Assembly (NCBI RefSeq): GCF_010730955.1
Contig: NZ_AP022577.1
Span: 3,100,001 to 3,164,000 of the forward strand
Reading direction: 5' to 3'
From: Mycolicibacterium aubagnense
Lineage (GTDB): Bacteria > Actinomycetota > Actinomycetes > Mycobacteriales > Mycobacteriaceae
Length of the DNA stretch: 64,000 nt
Shown one piece after another: positions 46,523 through 57,089 of this stretch (position 1 is the first letter of the stretch; each line of letters begins with the position of its first letter). A program made the translations under genes and the position numbers. A model generated the notes under the pieces. That model was given only the letters and a program-made list of their open reading frames with translations, ran no database searches and had not been told where the DNA came from.

Positions 46523-47946
46523 GCGACGTCGATACCGCTGCAGGCGGCGAAGCGCTCACCCTCAAGAAGGTGCTTGGCCCGATCCACATCTGGGGGCTGG
46601 GTGTCGGCATCGTTCTGGTCGGCGAGTTCATGGGCTGGAACTTCACGGTGGAGAAGGGCGGCCTCTACGGTGCCCTGATCGCCTGTTGGTTCGTGGGTCT
46701 GCTCTACACCTGTGTCGTCATGATCAACTCCGAGGTGGCGTCGGCGATCCCGGCGGCCGGCGGTCAATACGCCCAGGCCAAGCACTCGATCGGGCCGCTG
46801 ATGGCGTTCAATGTGGGGCTCTATCTCACCATGGCTTACACCATGCTGGAGGCCGCCAACGCGAACGTTCTGGGCGACCTGCTCACCACGATGTCGGGGT
46901 TGCTCGGCAATAAGCAGCATCTGTCCGCCTACCCGTTCGCGGTGCTGGCGATCCTGCTCCTCGCACTACTGAATTACCGTGGCGTGCTGGCGACACTGTC
47001 GGTCAACTTCATCATCACCGGCTTTGCCTTCGTGACCATCATCGCGCTGTTCGTCGGAGTTTCCGGCTGGGACCTGGATTCCGGCACCCAATTCAGCGCA
47101 CTCGTCGGATCGAGCGATGCCGGGCTTCCCTACGGCTGGATCGGCGTGATCGCAGCGTTCCAGTTCGGCATGTGGTTCTACCTCGGCATCGAGGGCACCG
47201 CGCAGGCCGCGGAGGAGTGCCGCTCGCCGAGCCGGTCCATCCCGCTCGGCAGCCTGGCCGGCATCATGACGCTGATCATCGCGGCCAGCCTGACCTGGTA
47301 CCTGTGCTCGGCGCTGCTGCCCTGGCAGTACCTGGGTACGTCCATCACGCCGCTGTTCGACGCCGCTCAGCTCGCCCATTCGGGCGTGCTCGTCTGGCTG
47401 CTGTTCCTCGGCACGCTCGCGGCGACCCTCGCGTCGGCAAACGGCTGCATCACCGACTCCTCCCGGTCATGGTTCGCGATGAGTCGCGACCGTTATCTCC
47501 CGGAGTGGTTCGGAGCCGTGCACCCGCGGTACCGGACGCCGTACCGCTCGATCCTGTTCCTGGTGCCGGTCGCCATCGCCTTCGCGATCCTTCCACTGCT
47601 GCTCAACAAGCCGACGCTGCTGTCGACCGTGATCACCTTCTCGATTCTGTCGGGACTGCTGACCTACGCGTTTATGGTCGTCAACATGCTGCGGTTCCGG
47701 AAGCTGTGGCCGATCGGCTCCATCAAGCGGGCCTACACGCTGCCCATGCACCCGATCCCCTCGATTGCCCTGGCAGTGGTCGCGATGATCGTGTTCTTCG
47801 CGACATACCTGGGCTACGGCAGCACCCTGATGTCGATCCTGGTGTTCTACTTGCTGGCCTCGGTGTGGTTCGTCCTACGGCGGTTCAAGTACGTCGACCG
47901 GAACGCCGAGTTCACCGCGCCGTTGCCACGTCCCCGCGGTTACTGA
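46519..47946 (+). CDS. APC-superfamily amino-acid/amine permease
   Basis: A 475-residue, 12-helix transporter of the APC superfamily, closest in feel to the ethanolamine/amine group: consensus segments GEFMGWNFTVEKGGLYGALI, IPAAGGQYAQAK, LGIEGTAQAAEECRSPSRSIP and SSRSWFAMSRDRYLPEWFG. Coupled through ATGA overlaps to the three small membrane proteins before it and, by a 1-base overlap, to the next gene. In this setting a methylated amine or related nitrogen compound is a plausible substrate, but substrates cannot be read from sequence in this family. Confidence 0.83.
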   Translation: MSDVDTAAGGEALTLKKVLGPIHIWGLGVGIVLVGEFMGWNFTVEKGGLYGALIACWFVGLLYTCVVMINSEVASAIPAAGGQYAQAKHSIGPLMAFNVGLYLTMAYTMLEAANANVLGDLLTTMSGLLGNKQHLSAYPFAVLAILLLALLNYRGVLATLSVNFIITGFAFVTIIALFVGVSGWDLDSGTQFSALVGSSDAGLPYGWIGVIAAFQFGMWFYLGIEGTAQAAEECRSPSRSIPLGSLAGIMTLIIAASLTWYLCSALLPWQYLGTSITPLFDAAQLAHSGVLVWLLFLGTLAATLASANGCITDSSRSWFAMSRDRYLPEWFGAVHPRYRTPYRSILFLVPVAIAFAILPLLLNKPTLLSTVITFSILSGLLTYAFMVVNMLRFRKLWPIGSIKRAYTLPMHPIPSIALAVVAMIVFFATYLGYGSTLMSILVFYLLASVWFVLRRFKYVDRNAEFTAPLPRPRGY

Positions 47947-48632
47947 TGTCCGGAACGCTCGCGGTCGCGCTGACGCTGGCCGCAGTGGGCGTGGCGGTGC
48001 TGACGTACCTGCAGCGCCGCCACCTGGCCCGCGTCCAGCGCGACCGCACGGCTCTGTTCGAGCACGCCACCGGCGTGCTCGAACAGAGCCGTATCGTGCC
48101 TCGCGGCCTCGACTACCCCCTGCTCTACGGCCGATATAACGGCCGGAACGTACGGGTCGAGCCCGTGGTCGATGCTCTCGGCCTGCGCGTCGTCCCGGTG
48201 CTGCGCCTCATGGTCACCGTCCGTGCGCCACTTCCGGGGCAGCCGAGGTTGTCGGTACTCAGCAATGAGACCGGAAACGAGTTCTACTCCGGTCACCGCG
48301 ACCTGCTGCGGTGGCGCGACCCGGCGTGGCCCACGTGGGCTTCGGTGGCCTGTGCCCCGGAAGGTGTGGACCGCAAACTGGCCGAAACCGCCGTAGGCAT
48401 GGTGACCGAGGATTCGATGGTGAAGCAGGTACTGGTGACCGAGCGCGGTGTGCGGTGCGTTGTCCGTGGCGCACAAGCCAATTCGACGGCCTACCGCGTC
48501 ACCCGCCGGGTCGACCTGTCCGAGGTCCGAGTGACGGCGGAGAATCTGCTGCAGGCGGTCACCATGGCCGGCGAGCTGTGCGACCAGGCTGCGTCTCGTC
48601 GCCTTGACGTATCGGAGGCCGAAGCGCGGTGA
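47946..48632 (+). CDS. Hypothetical membrane-anchored protein with internal perfect inverted repeat
   Basis: A 228-residue protein with one N-terminal helix (LAVALTLAAVGVAVLTYL) and a soluble domain of about 200 residues facing the cytoplasm by charge. No known domain. Its ATG overlaps the permease stop by one base (TGATG). Codons 35-49 contain a 21-bp perfect inverted repeat (48048-48092). It is followed by a GTGA overlap with the last gene. Function unknown. Confidence 0.68.
   Translation: MSGTLAVALTLAAVGVAVLTYLQRRHLARVQRDRTALFEHATGVLEQSRIVPRGLDYPLLYGRYNGRNVRVEPVVDALGLRVVPVLRLMVTVRAPLPGQPRLSVLSNETGNEFYSGHRDLLRWRDPAWPTWASVACAPEGVDRKLAETAVGMVTEDSMVKQVLVTERGVRCVVRGAQANSTAYRVTRRVDLSEVRVTAENLLQAVTMAGELCDQAASRRLDVSEAEAR
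48048..48092. repeat. 21-bp perfect inverted repeat with 3-base loop, inside a coding sequence
   Basis: Bases 48048-48068 (starting ACGGCTCTGTTCGAGC) are the exact reverse complement of 48072-48092, separated by ACC. The hairpin would be very stable in RNA and could extrude as a cruciform in DNA. Confidence 0.9.
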
Positions 48633-48892
48633 CCCGACCAATTCACCCGTTGTTGGTGCTCCTCATCGCCGCAGTGCTGCCCGGGGTCGGACAAGTCGTC
48701 AACGGACAGCCCCGGCGTGGCCTGGTGTTCGTCTTCTACACCGTGCTGCTGGGAATGATCACTTACGCAGCGGCGCCTGCCGCGGCATCTGCCATCGGGC
48801 GGGTGGCCGGCGGGGTGTTCGTGTACGCCCTCAGCTTGCTCGACGCCTATCAGGTTGCTGCCCGGCGCTATCACGCCGCCAAGACCTCCTGA
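48629..48892 (+). CDS. Small two/three-helix membrane protein
   Basis: An 87-residue, mostly hydrophobic protein (LLVLLIAAVLPGVGQVVNGQ, GLVFVFYTVLLGMITYAA, VAGGVFVYALSLLDAYQVAA). The PGVGQVVNGQ and C-terminal DAYQ pattern is like TM2-type small membrane proteins. It starts at GTG 48629, overlapping the preceding stop (GTGA), and ends the six-gene operon. Confidence 0.68.
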   Translation: MTRPIHPLLVLLIAAVLPGVGQVVNGQPRRGLVFVFYTVLLGMITYAAAPAAASAIGRVAGGVFVYALSLLDAYQVAARRYHAAKTS

Positions 48893-48936
48893 GCTGAATC
48901 AAGATTCCGGCTGAGAGCCCGGCCAGGGACGCGATT

Positions 48937-48974
48937 GTGCCGACCAACAGGCCCAGGGGCCCGCTGGTCGGCAC
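48937..48974. terminator. Hairpin between permease operon and fba
   Basis: GTGCCGACCA (48937-48946) pairs perfectly with TGGTCGGCAC (48965-48974) across an 18-base G/C-rich loop, between two convergent operons. It may serve both. Confidence 0.6.
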
Positions 48975-49001
48975 AGGGCCGGCGGAATCACGGCGCAGGG
49001 T

Positions 49002-50021
<1,020 letters not shown>

Positions 50022-50102
50022 TGGGGACTCCTGTCTCGAGTTCTTCGGCGAATCAGGGCGAACCGGGCCGAATCTGTTGGCGCAGCACCGGATTACGCCG
50101 GA

Positions 50103-50576
50103 CTACTCCACGACCTCGCCGGTGGTTTCGTAGGCGGCGATCTTGCCGATGCGCCGGACGTGGCGCTCGGCATTGCTGAACGGTTCGGCCAGGAACGCCT
50201 CGATCAGTTCGGTTGCCTCGTCGACGCTGTGCTGGCGGCCGCCCACGGCAACGACGTTGGCGTCGTTGTGTTCGCGGGCCAGCTTGGCCGTGTCGAGGTT
50301 CCACACCAAGGCGGCGCGTACGCCCTTGACCTTGTTCGCGGCGATCTGCTCACCGTTGCCCGAGCCGCCCAGCACGATCCCGAGGGCGGCCACGCCGGCA
50401 GCCTGGTCGGCCACCACGGCGAGCGCGGCGTTGATGCAGAATGCCGGGTAGTCGTCCTCGGCGTCGTAAACCGCAGGCCCGTGGTTCACCATCTCGTAGC
50501 CCTTTGCTGACAGGGCTTCGATCAAGTGGGAGCTGAGCTCCATGCCGGCGTGGTCGGTCGCGATGTGAACGCGCAT
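50103..50576 (-). CDS. rpiB: Ribose-5-phosphate isomerase B
   Basis: A 157-residue RpiB interconverting ribulose-5-phosphate and ribose-5-phosphate. The N-terminal phosphate site HIATDHAGMELS, the GIVLGGSGNGEQIAANK loop and the RAALVWNLDTAKLAREHNDANV segment are typical. In the RuMP cycle it feeds the transketolase reactions that regenerate ribulose-5-phosphate. Between rpe and fba, same strand. Confidence 0.94.
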   Translation of the reverse strand: MRVHIATDHAGMELSSHLIEALSAKGYEMVNHGPAVYDAEDDYPAFCINAALAVVADQAAGVAALGIVLGGSGNGEQIAANKVKGVRAALVWNLDTAKLAREHNDANVVAVGGRQHSVDEATELIEAFLAEPFSNAERHVRRIGKIAAYETTGEVVE

Positions 50577-50612
50577 GAATATTGGGTCTTTCAGGCTGGT
50601 TGGGATGCGGCG

Positions 50613-51284
50613 CTAGCCGGCGAACGCAAGCTGTGCGTTGGCCCGCAGCGATTCGATGGCGTCCGCCGGCGACGGCTTTCCGTACACGGACGATCCGGCC
50701 ACGAAGATGTTGGCGCCGGCCTCCGCCGCCCGGATGATGGTCTCTTCGGTGACGCCGCCGTCGACCTGGATCGCCACGTTCACTCCGGAGCCGTCGATCG
50801 CCGCGCGGGCCCGGCGGATTTTCGGCAGGGTGACGTCCAGGAAGGCCTGGCCGCCGAAGCCCGGCTCCACCGTCATGATCAGGAGCATGTCCAGTTCAGG
50901 GAGCATGTCCAGGTAAGGCTCCACCGGAGTGGCCGGACGCAGTGCCATGCCGGCCTTCGACCCGCGCGCACGCAGCTCGCGCGCGAGTTTGATCGGTGCG
51001 GCAGATGCCTCGACGTGGAACGTCACCGAATCCAGTCCGGCGTCGGCGAACTGGGGTGCCCAGCGATCGACCTCGGCGATCATCAGATGGGCGTCCAGCG
51101 GTACGGGGCTGACCTTCTGCAGCCGTTCCACCACGGGCAAGCCGATGGTCAGGTTCGGCACGAAGTGGTTGTCCATGACGTCCACGTGTGCGGCATCAGC
51201 ATTGCTGATGCGCGCCAGCTCGGCTTCCAGGTTGACGAAGTCGGCCGACAGGATGCTGGGGTTGATGCAGCAAGACCTGGACAT
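50613..51284 (-). CDS. rpe: Ribulose-phosphate 3-epimerase
   Basis: A 223-residue TIM-barrel epimerase converting xylulose-5-phosphate to ribulose-5-phosphate, the formaldehyde acceptor. [39 protein letters not shown] and [11 protein letters not shown] hold the metal ligands and catalytic Asp pair. The ATG at 51284 lies two bases from the tal stop, so the two are tightly coupled; the longer frame upstream is a shadow of tal. Confidence 0.95.
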   Translation of the reverse strand: MSRSCCINPSILSADFVNLEAELARISNADAAHVDVMDNHFVPNLTIGLPVVERLQKVSPVPLDAHLMIAEVDRWAPQFADAGLDSVTFHVEASAAPIKLARELRARGSKAGMALRPATPVEPYLDMLPELDMLLIMTVEPGFGGQAFLDVTLPKIRRARAAIDGSGVNVAIQVDGGVTEETIIRAAEAGANIFVAGSSVYGKPSPADAIESLRANAQLAFAG

Positions 51285-51286
51285 GA

Positions 51287-52405
51287 TCAACCCTTCCGGG
51301 CAGCGGCGAGGGCGCTCTCGACATCGGCCAGAAGTGACTTCCAGCTGTCGACGAACTTGTCCAGGCCTTCGGATTCGAGCAGTGCGACGACCTCGTCGTA
51401 GGAGATACCGAGCGCATCGATGGCGTCGAGCACAGCCTTTGCGTCCCCGTAGGTTCCGCTGATGGTGTCGCCGGTGACCACGCCGTGATCGAAGGTGGCG
51501 TCGAGGGTCTTCTCCGGCATGGTGTTCACCACGTCGGCAGCCACGAGTTCGGTGACGTACAGGGTGTCCGGGTACGCCGGGTCCTTGACACCGGTCGAGG
51601 CCCACAGGGGACGCTGCGGACGCGCTCCGACCTTGGTGAGCGACGCCCAGCGCTCGGTGGCGAAGAGCTCCTCGTAGACCTGGTAGGCCAGGCGGGCATT
51701 GGCAACGCCGGCCCTGCCCTTGAGTGCCTTGGCATCGTCGGTGCCGATGGCGTCGAGCCGCTTGTCGATTTCGGTGTCGACGCGGGAGACGAAGAACGAC
51801 GCGACCGAATGGATCGTGGACAGGTCGTGGCCGTTCTCGTGAGCCTGCTCCAGGCCGGACTGGAAGGCGTTGATCACGGCGCGGTAGCGCTCCAGGGAGA
51901 AGATCAGCGTCACGTTGACGCTGATGCCCTCGGCCAAGGTTGCGGTGATGGCCGCCAGACCCTGCCGGGTGGCCGGGATCTTGATCAGGACGTTGTCCTT
52001 GCCGACCTTTTTGTGCAGGACCTTCGCCTCCGCGATCGTCCCCTCGGTGTCCCAGGCGAGACGGGGGTCGACCTCGATGGAAACGCGGCCATCGAACCCG
52101 GCGGTCGCGGCTGCGACCGGGGCGAACAGGTCGCAGGCGTCGGCGACGTCGGCGGTGGTGATCTCGAAGATCGTCTCGTCGACGCTGGCACCCTGTGCGG
52201 CCAGTTCGGCGATCTTCGCGTCGTAGTCGTTGCCGGTGGTGATCGCGGCCTGGAAGATCGACGGGTTGGTGGTGACACCCACGACGTTCTTCTCGTCGAT
52301 CAGCTTCTGCAGCGAACCGCTGTCCAGACGACCACGGGAAAGGTCATCGAGCCAGATCGAGAGGCCGGCTTCCGAAAGCTGTGCGGTGGGGGTTGCTTTG
52401 CTCAT
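51287..52405 (-). CDS. tal: Transaldolase
   Basis: A 372-residue transaldolase moving a dihydroxyacetone unit in the rearrangement phase of the RuMP cycle. The Schiff-base lysine region is [18 protein letters not shown]; the N-terminal signature is [12 protein letters not shown] and a later segment reads [12 protein letters not shown]. The ATG at 52405 is preceded by GAAGAAG. Between tkt and rpe in the same unit. Confidence 0.95.
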   Translation of the reverse strand: MSKATPTAQLSEAGLSIWLDDLSRGRLDSGSLQKLIDEKNVVGVTTNPSIFQAAITTGNDYDAKIAELAAQGASVDETIFEITTADVADACDLFAPVAAATAGFDGRVSIEVDPRLAWDTEGTIAEAKVLHKKVGKDNVLIKIPATRQGLAAITATLAEGISVNVTLIFSLERYRAVINAFQSGLEQAHENGHDLSTIHSVASFFVSRVDTEIDKRLDAIGTDDAKALKGRAGVANARLAYQVYEELFATERWASLTKVGARPQRPLWASTGVKDPAYPDTLYVTELVAADVVNTMPEKTLDATFDHGVVTGDTISGTYGDAKAVLDAIDALGISYDEVVALLESEGLDKFVDSWKSLLADVESALAAARKG

Positions 52406-52517
52406 CGCTTCTGCTTCTTCCTTGAATAACGTGAATAAAGTTGACTGGCCTGCGGTCGCGCCGCGGGACGGCCGGGCAGACGGTCCCGCGGCGCGCCGAG
52501 CACCGGGTGTTGTGGGG

Positions 52518-54656
52518 TCAGTTGCCTGCGGCGGCGATGGAGTCCTTGGCAGCGGCGACAACCGCGTCTGCGGTGATGCCGAACTCCGTGAACAGGCGCT
52601 TGTAGTCGGCCGAGGCGCCGAAGTGCTCCAGGCTGATGGACCGGCCGGCGTCGCCGACGAATTCCTTCCAGCCCAGGGCCAACCCGGCCTCTACCGAGAC
52701 CCGGGCGGTCACGGCCTCAGGCAGCACGGACTCGCGGTAGGCGGCGTCCTGCTGGTTGAACCACTCGACGCACGGCATGGAGACCACGCGAGTGGGGATG
52801 CCGTCAGCCTGGAGCGCTTCCCGGGCCTGCACCGCGAGGTGAACCTCGGAGCCGGTGGCGATCAGCAGCACCTGGGCCGGGACGGTGGCGCCATCCTTCG
52901 AGGCCTCCGCCAACACGTACCCGCCCTTGGCGACGCCGGCGCTGGACGCGAAGGTGTCGCCCTCGGCCGCGCCTTCGCCGCGAGCGAAGGTCGGGATGTT
53001 CTGCCGGGTCAGCACGATGCCCGCCGGGTTGTCGTGGTTTTCCAGGATGGTCTGCCACGCCACACCGACCTCATTGGCGTCGCCGGGACGGACAACATCC
53101 AGGCCGGGGATCGCCCGCAGGGTCGAGAGTTGTTCCACCGGCTGGTGCGTCGGGCCGTCCTCGCCGAGGCCGATCGAGTCGTGCGACCAGACGTAGACCG
53201 AGGGCACCCCCATCAGCGCGGAGAGCCGGATGGCCGGGCGCTGGTAGTCGCTGAAGATGAGGAATGTGCCCGAGAACGCACGGGTGGGTCCGTGCAACAC
53301 GATGCCGTTGACGATCGACGCGGCCGCGTGCTCGCGGATGCCGAAGTGTAGGACTCGTCCGTAGGGGTTGCCCTTCCACGAACTCGTCGAGCGGGAGGCC
53401 GGGATGAACGACGGCGATCCCTCGATGGTGGTGTTGTTCGATTCGGCCAGGTCAGCCGAGCCGCCCCACAGCTCGGGCAGAACCGGGCCCAGGGCGTTGA
53501 GAACCTTGCCGGATGCGGCACGTGTCGAGACGTCCTTGCCGGCTTCGAACACGGGCAGCACCGCCTCGACACCGGCAGGCAGTTCCTTGGCCTCGATGCG
53601 CTGCAGGAGCGCATCACCTTCCGGATTGCCGGCCTGCCAGGACTTGAAGGCGGCGTCCCATTCGCTGCGGGCAGCGGCTCCGCGGTCCAGCGCCGCACGG
53701 GTGTGGGCCAGGATCGACGGGTCGACCTCGAATGACTTGCCGGGGTCGAAGCCCAGCACCTCCTTCACCGCCGCGACTTCCTCGGCGCCCAGCGCAGAAC
53801 CGTGGATCTTGCCTGTGTTCTGCTTCTTCGGGGCCGGGTAGCCGATGATGGTGCGCAGCGAAATGATGGACGGCTTCGAGGTCTCGGCCTTGGCAGCCAG
53901 CAAGGCTGCGTGGAGCTCCTCGACGTCTTCCTTGTACTCGCCGGTCCGGGTCCAGTCCACCCGCTGGACGTGCCAGCCGTAGGACTCGTATCGCTTGAGG
54001 ACGTCCTCGGTGAAGGAGATGTCGGTGTCGTCCTCGATCGAGATGTGGTTCTCGTCGTAGACCACCACAAGGTTCCCGAGTTCCTGATGCCCGGCCAGGG
54101 AGCACGCCTCGGAGGTCACGCCCTCCTGCAGGTCGCCGTCGGAAGCGATGACCCAGACGGTGTGGTCGAACGGGGAGGTTCCCGGGGCGGCGTCGGGGTC
54201 GAACAGACCGCGCATCCGGCGCTGCGAGTACGCGAAACCAACCGACGAGGCGAGCCCCTGGCCCAGCGGACCGGTGGTGATCTCCACACCCTTGGTGTGC
54301 TTGTACTCCGGGTGGCCCGGCGTCAGCGAGCCCCAGGTACGGAAGGACTGAAGGTCTTCCAGCTCCAGCCCGTAGCCGGCCAGGAACAGCTGGATGTACA
54401 GCGTCAGCGACGAGTGGCCCGGAGACAGGATGAACCGGTCGCGACCCAGCCACTCCGCGTCGCTGGGGTCATGGCGCATCAGCTTCTGGAACAACAGGTA
54501 GGCCACCGGCGCCAGGCTCATCGCCGTTCCGGGGTGGCCATTGCCCACCTTCTCCACTGCGTCCGCGGCCAACACCCGGACGGTGTCCACTGCGCGCTGG
54601 TCCTCGGCGGTCCAGTTCAACGACGTGGTGTTGATCAAATCTGCGGTTTGAGTCAC
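52518..54656 (-). CDS. tkt: Transketolase
   Basis: A 712-residue thiamine diphosphate enzyme that regenerates pentose phosphates in the RuMP cycle. The ThDP motif is [20 protein letters not shown]; catalytic His residues lie in [18 protein letters not shown] and KIHGSALG; the dimer Glu and pyrimidine domain are around [17 protein letters not shown] 54656 follows AGGAGA. First gene of the five-gene unit and divergent from the LuxR-type regulator, sharing element A. Confidence 0.95.
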   Translation of the reverse strand: MTQTADLINTTSLNWTAEDQRAVDTVRVLAADAVEKVGNGHPGTAMSLAPVAYLLFQKLMRHDPSDAEWLGRDRFILSPGHSSLTLYIQLFLAGYGLELEDLQSFRTWGSLTPGHPEYKHTKGVEITTGPLGQGLASSVGFAYSQRRMRGLFDPDAAPGTSPFDHTVWVIASDGDLQEGVTSEACSLAGHQELGNLVVVYDENHISIEDDTDISFTEDVLKRYESYGWHVQRVDWTRTGEYKEDVEELHAALLAAKAETSKPSIISLRTIIGYPAPKKQNTGKIHGSALGAEEVAAVKEVLGFDPGKSFEVDPSILAHTRAALDRGAAARSEWDAAFKSWQAGNPEGDALLQRIEAKELPAGVEAVLPVFEAGKDVSTRAASGKVLNALGPVLPELWGGSADLAESNNTTIEGSPSFIPASRSTSSWKGNPYGRVLHFGIREHAAASIVNGIVLHGPTRAFSGTFLIFSDYQRPAIRLSALMGVPSVYVWSHDSIGLGEDGPTHQPVEQLSTLRAIPGLDVVRPGDANEVGVAWQTILENHDNPAGIVLTRQNIPTFARGEGAAEGDTFASSAGVAKGGYVLAEASKDGATVPAQVLLIATGSEVHLAVQAREALQADGIPTRVVSMPCVEWFNQQDAAYRESVLPEAVTARVSVEAGLALGWKEFVGDAGRSISLEHFGASADYKRLFTEFGITADAVVAAAKDSIAAAGN

Positions 54657-54733
54657 GACTTCTCCTCTTGATTCGGTCATCGGCCAGGGGCCGCACGGGG
54701 CTTTCCGGTACATCGCGCTGAAATCGATGATTG

Positions 54734-54795
54734 CGAACCAAACGGGCAGGGGTAACGCTATTTTCTGACGGTTGCGACTACACTTTCGAGTTGGT
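54734..54795. promoter_or_regulatory. RuMP regulatory element, copy A (tkt / regulator)
   Basis: A 62-bp block about 79% identical to copy B (59589-59650), including an identical 13-mer TTTTCTGACGGTT and a dyad-like CTACACTTTCGAGTTGG. It lies between the divergent starts of tkt (54656) and the regulator (54828). Confidence 0.75.
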
Positions 54796-54827
54796 TGCGC
54801 CTGTTTCACCCGCGATAAACTGTCGGA

Positions 54828-56114
54828 GTGAGCGCCACCACTACCCCATCTGCTGAACTTCCGTGGCCACTTCTGGACGCCGTGGCGTCACTCGCCGGCG
54901 CCCCGTTGGCCCAGATCGCCGAACGCCTTCGGACGGCGGCGCTGCCCTACCTCAGATGCACCGCGCTGGTCATCTTCACCGAAGACTGCACCGGCCGGCC
55001 GCAGAAGAAAGCCGGCGCGGAAACGATCATTTCGCGGGTCTCCATCGCGGAGCTCGACGACATTCGCGCGACCCTTGCGGATGAGACGCCCTGGCAGGGG
55101 GAAGCCGAGCTCGCCGGGCGGCCCCGACCTGTTCTCGCCCTGAAGCACGCAGCGTCCGGCGCCCTCCTCGTCCTTGCGGATCCGCAGCCGACCGACGCAG
55201 TACACGACGACGACGGACTCGACGTGGTGACGTACCTGTGGCGCATCGCGGCCCAGCGCATCCAGGAGAAAGTGGCCGATGCGCCGCCGTCGTACCTGTT
55301 GGAATCGCGAGCGGCGTCGGCTGAACGAATCCGCGTGACGGCCGAACTGACCGATCTGCATTCCACCACCCTGGAAACCCTCCTGGCCGCCCTCCGCTCA
55401 TCGTCAATGGACGATGCGGCAGCCCGGACAGCTGTCACCGACCTCGCGGCCAGGGCCCTGGTCGGGCTCAGGACTCTCAGCGACCGCACGACGGACATGG
55501 CAGAAGTGCCGGTTGCCATCGCTTTCGAGCGCCTACGGGAGGATCTGCGACCGCTCGCCCGTTTCAGCGGTCTCGAGGTCGAATTCATCGAACCCCCGCA
55601 GAATGGCCGGGCGCTGCCCGGCGAGGTTGCGCACGCGGGACGCGCCATCGTCCGCGGGCTGGTGTTGGCCATGATGGAACAGCCCGACATCAGTCGGGTA
55701 CGGACGCAGTGGGACTGCGACGGCGAAAACCTGCTGATCAACGTGCGTGACGACGGCCGGGGCATGCTCGCCGCGGACTCGCCGAGCATCGGCCGGCTGG
55801 ACCGCCAGGTGCAGGCGCTCGACGGACAGCTGCGGATCGAGGTCATGAGCGGCTGGGGTGCGGACGTGTTCGTCACGCTGCCCCTGGACCTACAGGCCCG
55901 CCCCGCCGGGAATGTCGCCGGGTGGGACCTTGCCGCCCGCGAACTCGAGGTGCTCCAGCACCTGGTCGCCGGACATCGCAACCGGACAATCGCGTCGACG
56001 CTCGGGATCAGTGAGAACACGGTCAAGTTCCATGTGCGGAACTTGTTCAGGAAGCTCGACGTCAGCTCACGCACCGAGGCGATTGCGTTGGCGAACAGCC
56101 ACGGCGTCCGGTAG
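54828..56114 (+). CDS. GAF / histidine-kinase-ATPase / LuxR-HTH fusion regulator
   Basis: A 428-residue one-protein sensor and DNA-binding factor. Residues about 10-150 look like a GAF domain; residues about 165-360 resemble a histidine-kinase dimerisation plus GHKL ATPase (NVRDDGRGM near 305 and GWGADVFVTLPL near 345); residues 365-428 are a LuxR-type helix-turn-helix (LAARELEVLQHLVAGHRNRT, then ISENTVKFHVRNLFRKL). No phosphoacceptor receiver domain is present. GTG start at 54828. Lying inside the RuMP island and sharing element A with tkt, it is the best candidate for controlling the three units. A signal such as formaldehyde is speculation. Confidence 0.85.
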   Translation: MSATTTPSAELPWPLLDAVASLAGAPLAQIAERLRTAALPYLRCTALVIFTEDCTGRPQKKAGAETIISRVSIAELDDIRATLADETPWQGEAELAGRPRPVLALKHAASGALLVLADPQPTDAVHDDDGLDVVTYLWRIAAQRIQEKVADAPPSYLLESRAASAERIRVTAELTDLHSTTLETLLAALRSSSMDDAAARTAVTDLAARALVGLRTLSDRTTDMAEVPVAIAFERLREDLRPLARFSGLEVEFIEPPQNGRALPGEVAHAGRAIVRGLVLAMMEQPDISRVRTQWDCDGENLLINVRDDGRGMLAADSPSIGRLDRQVQALDGQLRIEVMSGWGADVFVTLPLDLQARPAGNVAGWDLAARELEVLQHLVAGHRNRTIASTLGISENTVKFHVRNLFRKLDVSSRTEAIALANSHGVR

Positions 56115-56156
56115 CCGGCCCCGCGCGGTACCGGGGAACCGCCGCGCCGGAGGTCG

Positions 56157-57089
56157 TTACGACGCCTTCTGGTAGGCGACCGCGCCCGCACCCAGACTGC
56201 GAACCGTTTCACCGAAGACCTCGTCGGGGTCGAGTCGGCGGAGCTCCTCGGCGAGGCAGCCTTTGAGGGTGGGACGGGGCAGGGAGATTCGTTGCGCAGG
56301 CTGTCCGGGCTGGGTCAGTTCAGCCACTGAACGACCCGGCCGGAGCAACTGAACATCCCCGGTCTCGCGGCCGAGACGGACACTGTGGATACCCGTCCCC
56401 GCAGGCTCAGCTACAACAGTCACCGGAACCTGCAGGCGCAACGCGAGCCAGGCCGCGAGGAGCCGAGTGCTCGGCGAGTCTGAGGCGCCCGCGACGGTCA
56501 CCGAGGTGACGGGCGCGGAATCCACGTGGTCCAGCGCCGCTGCCAACTGGGTCCGCCAGTTTGTGAGACGGGTCCATGCGAGGTCGGTGTCGCCGGCCCG
56601 GTAGGTGTTCCGGATGTTCTCCAACGCCGCTACGGGATCGGCCGCGTTCGCGGAGTCGGTGATCCGGCGGTGCGCAATGCGTCCGATGGAGGTCTCGCCG
56701 ACGTTGGCCGGTGCGTTGCCCGGCCACCAGGCGACGATGGGTGCGTCGGGCAGCAGTAGCCCGGCGACGACGGATTCGCTTTCCGTGGCAAGTTCCCCAT
56801 ACCCACGCACGATGACGACCTCGGAGGCGCCGGCATCGCCGCTGACCCGAATCTGGGCGTCCAGTCGGTTCGGTGCCGACGCCCCGCCATCGGCGAGGAC
56901 GATGATCCGGCAGGGGTGTTCCCGGCTGGCTTCGTTGGCGGCGTCGATGGCCTCCGTTTCGAGCCCGACCTGGGTGACCACCACCAGCGTCAGCACCCTG
57001 CCGAGGGTGACCACACCGTGCTGCTCCCGGAGGGCCACGATCTTCTTTGAAATCTCCGCGGAGGTGGTGTCGGAAAGGTCGATGATCAT
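56157..57089 (-). CDS. opcA: Glucose-6-phosphate dehydrogenase assembly protein OpcA
   Basis: A 310-residue OpcA protein that assembles or allosterically stimulates G6PDH in Actinobacteria and cyanobacteria. The segments VTLGRVLTLVVVT, APIVAWWPGNAP and LTNWRTQLAAALDH are characteristic. Its ATG overlaps the zwf stop (ATGA). End of the hxlA-zwf-opcA unit; converges with the regulator gene. Confidence 0.92.
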   Translation of the reverse strand: MIIDLSDTTSAEISKKIVALREQHGVVTLGRVLTLVVVTQVGLETEAIDAANEASREHPCRIIVLADGGASAPNRLDAQIRVSGDAGASEVVIVRGYGELATESESVVAGLLLPDAPIVAWWPGNAPANVGETSIGRIAHRRITDSANAADPVAALENIRNTYRAGDTDLAWTRLTNWRTQLAAALDHVDSAPVTSVTVAGASDSPSTRLLAAWLALRLQVPVTVVAEPAGTGIHSVRLGRETGDVQLLRPGRSVAELTQPGQPAQRISLPRPTLKGCLAEELRRLDPDEVFGETVRSLGAGAVAYQKAS

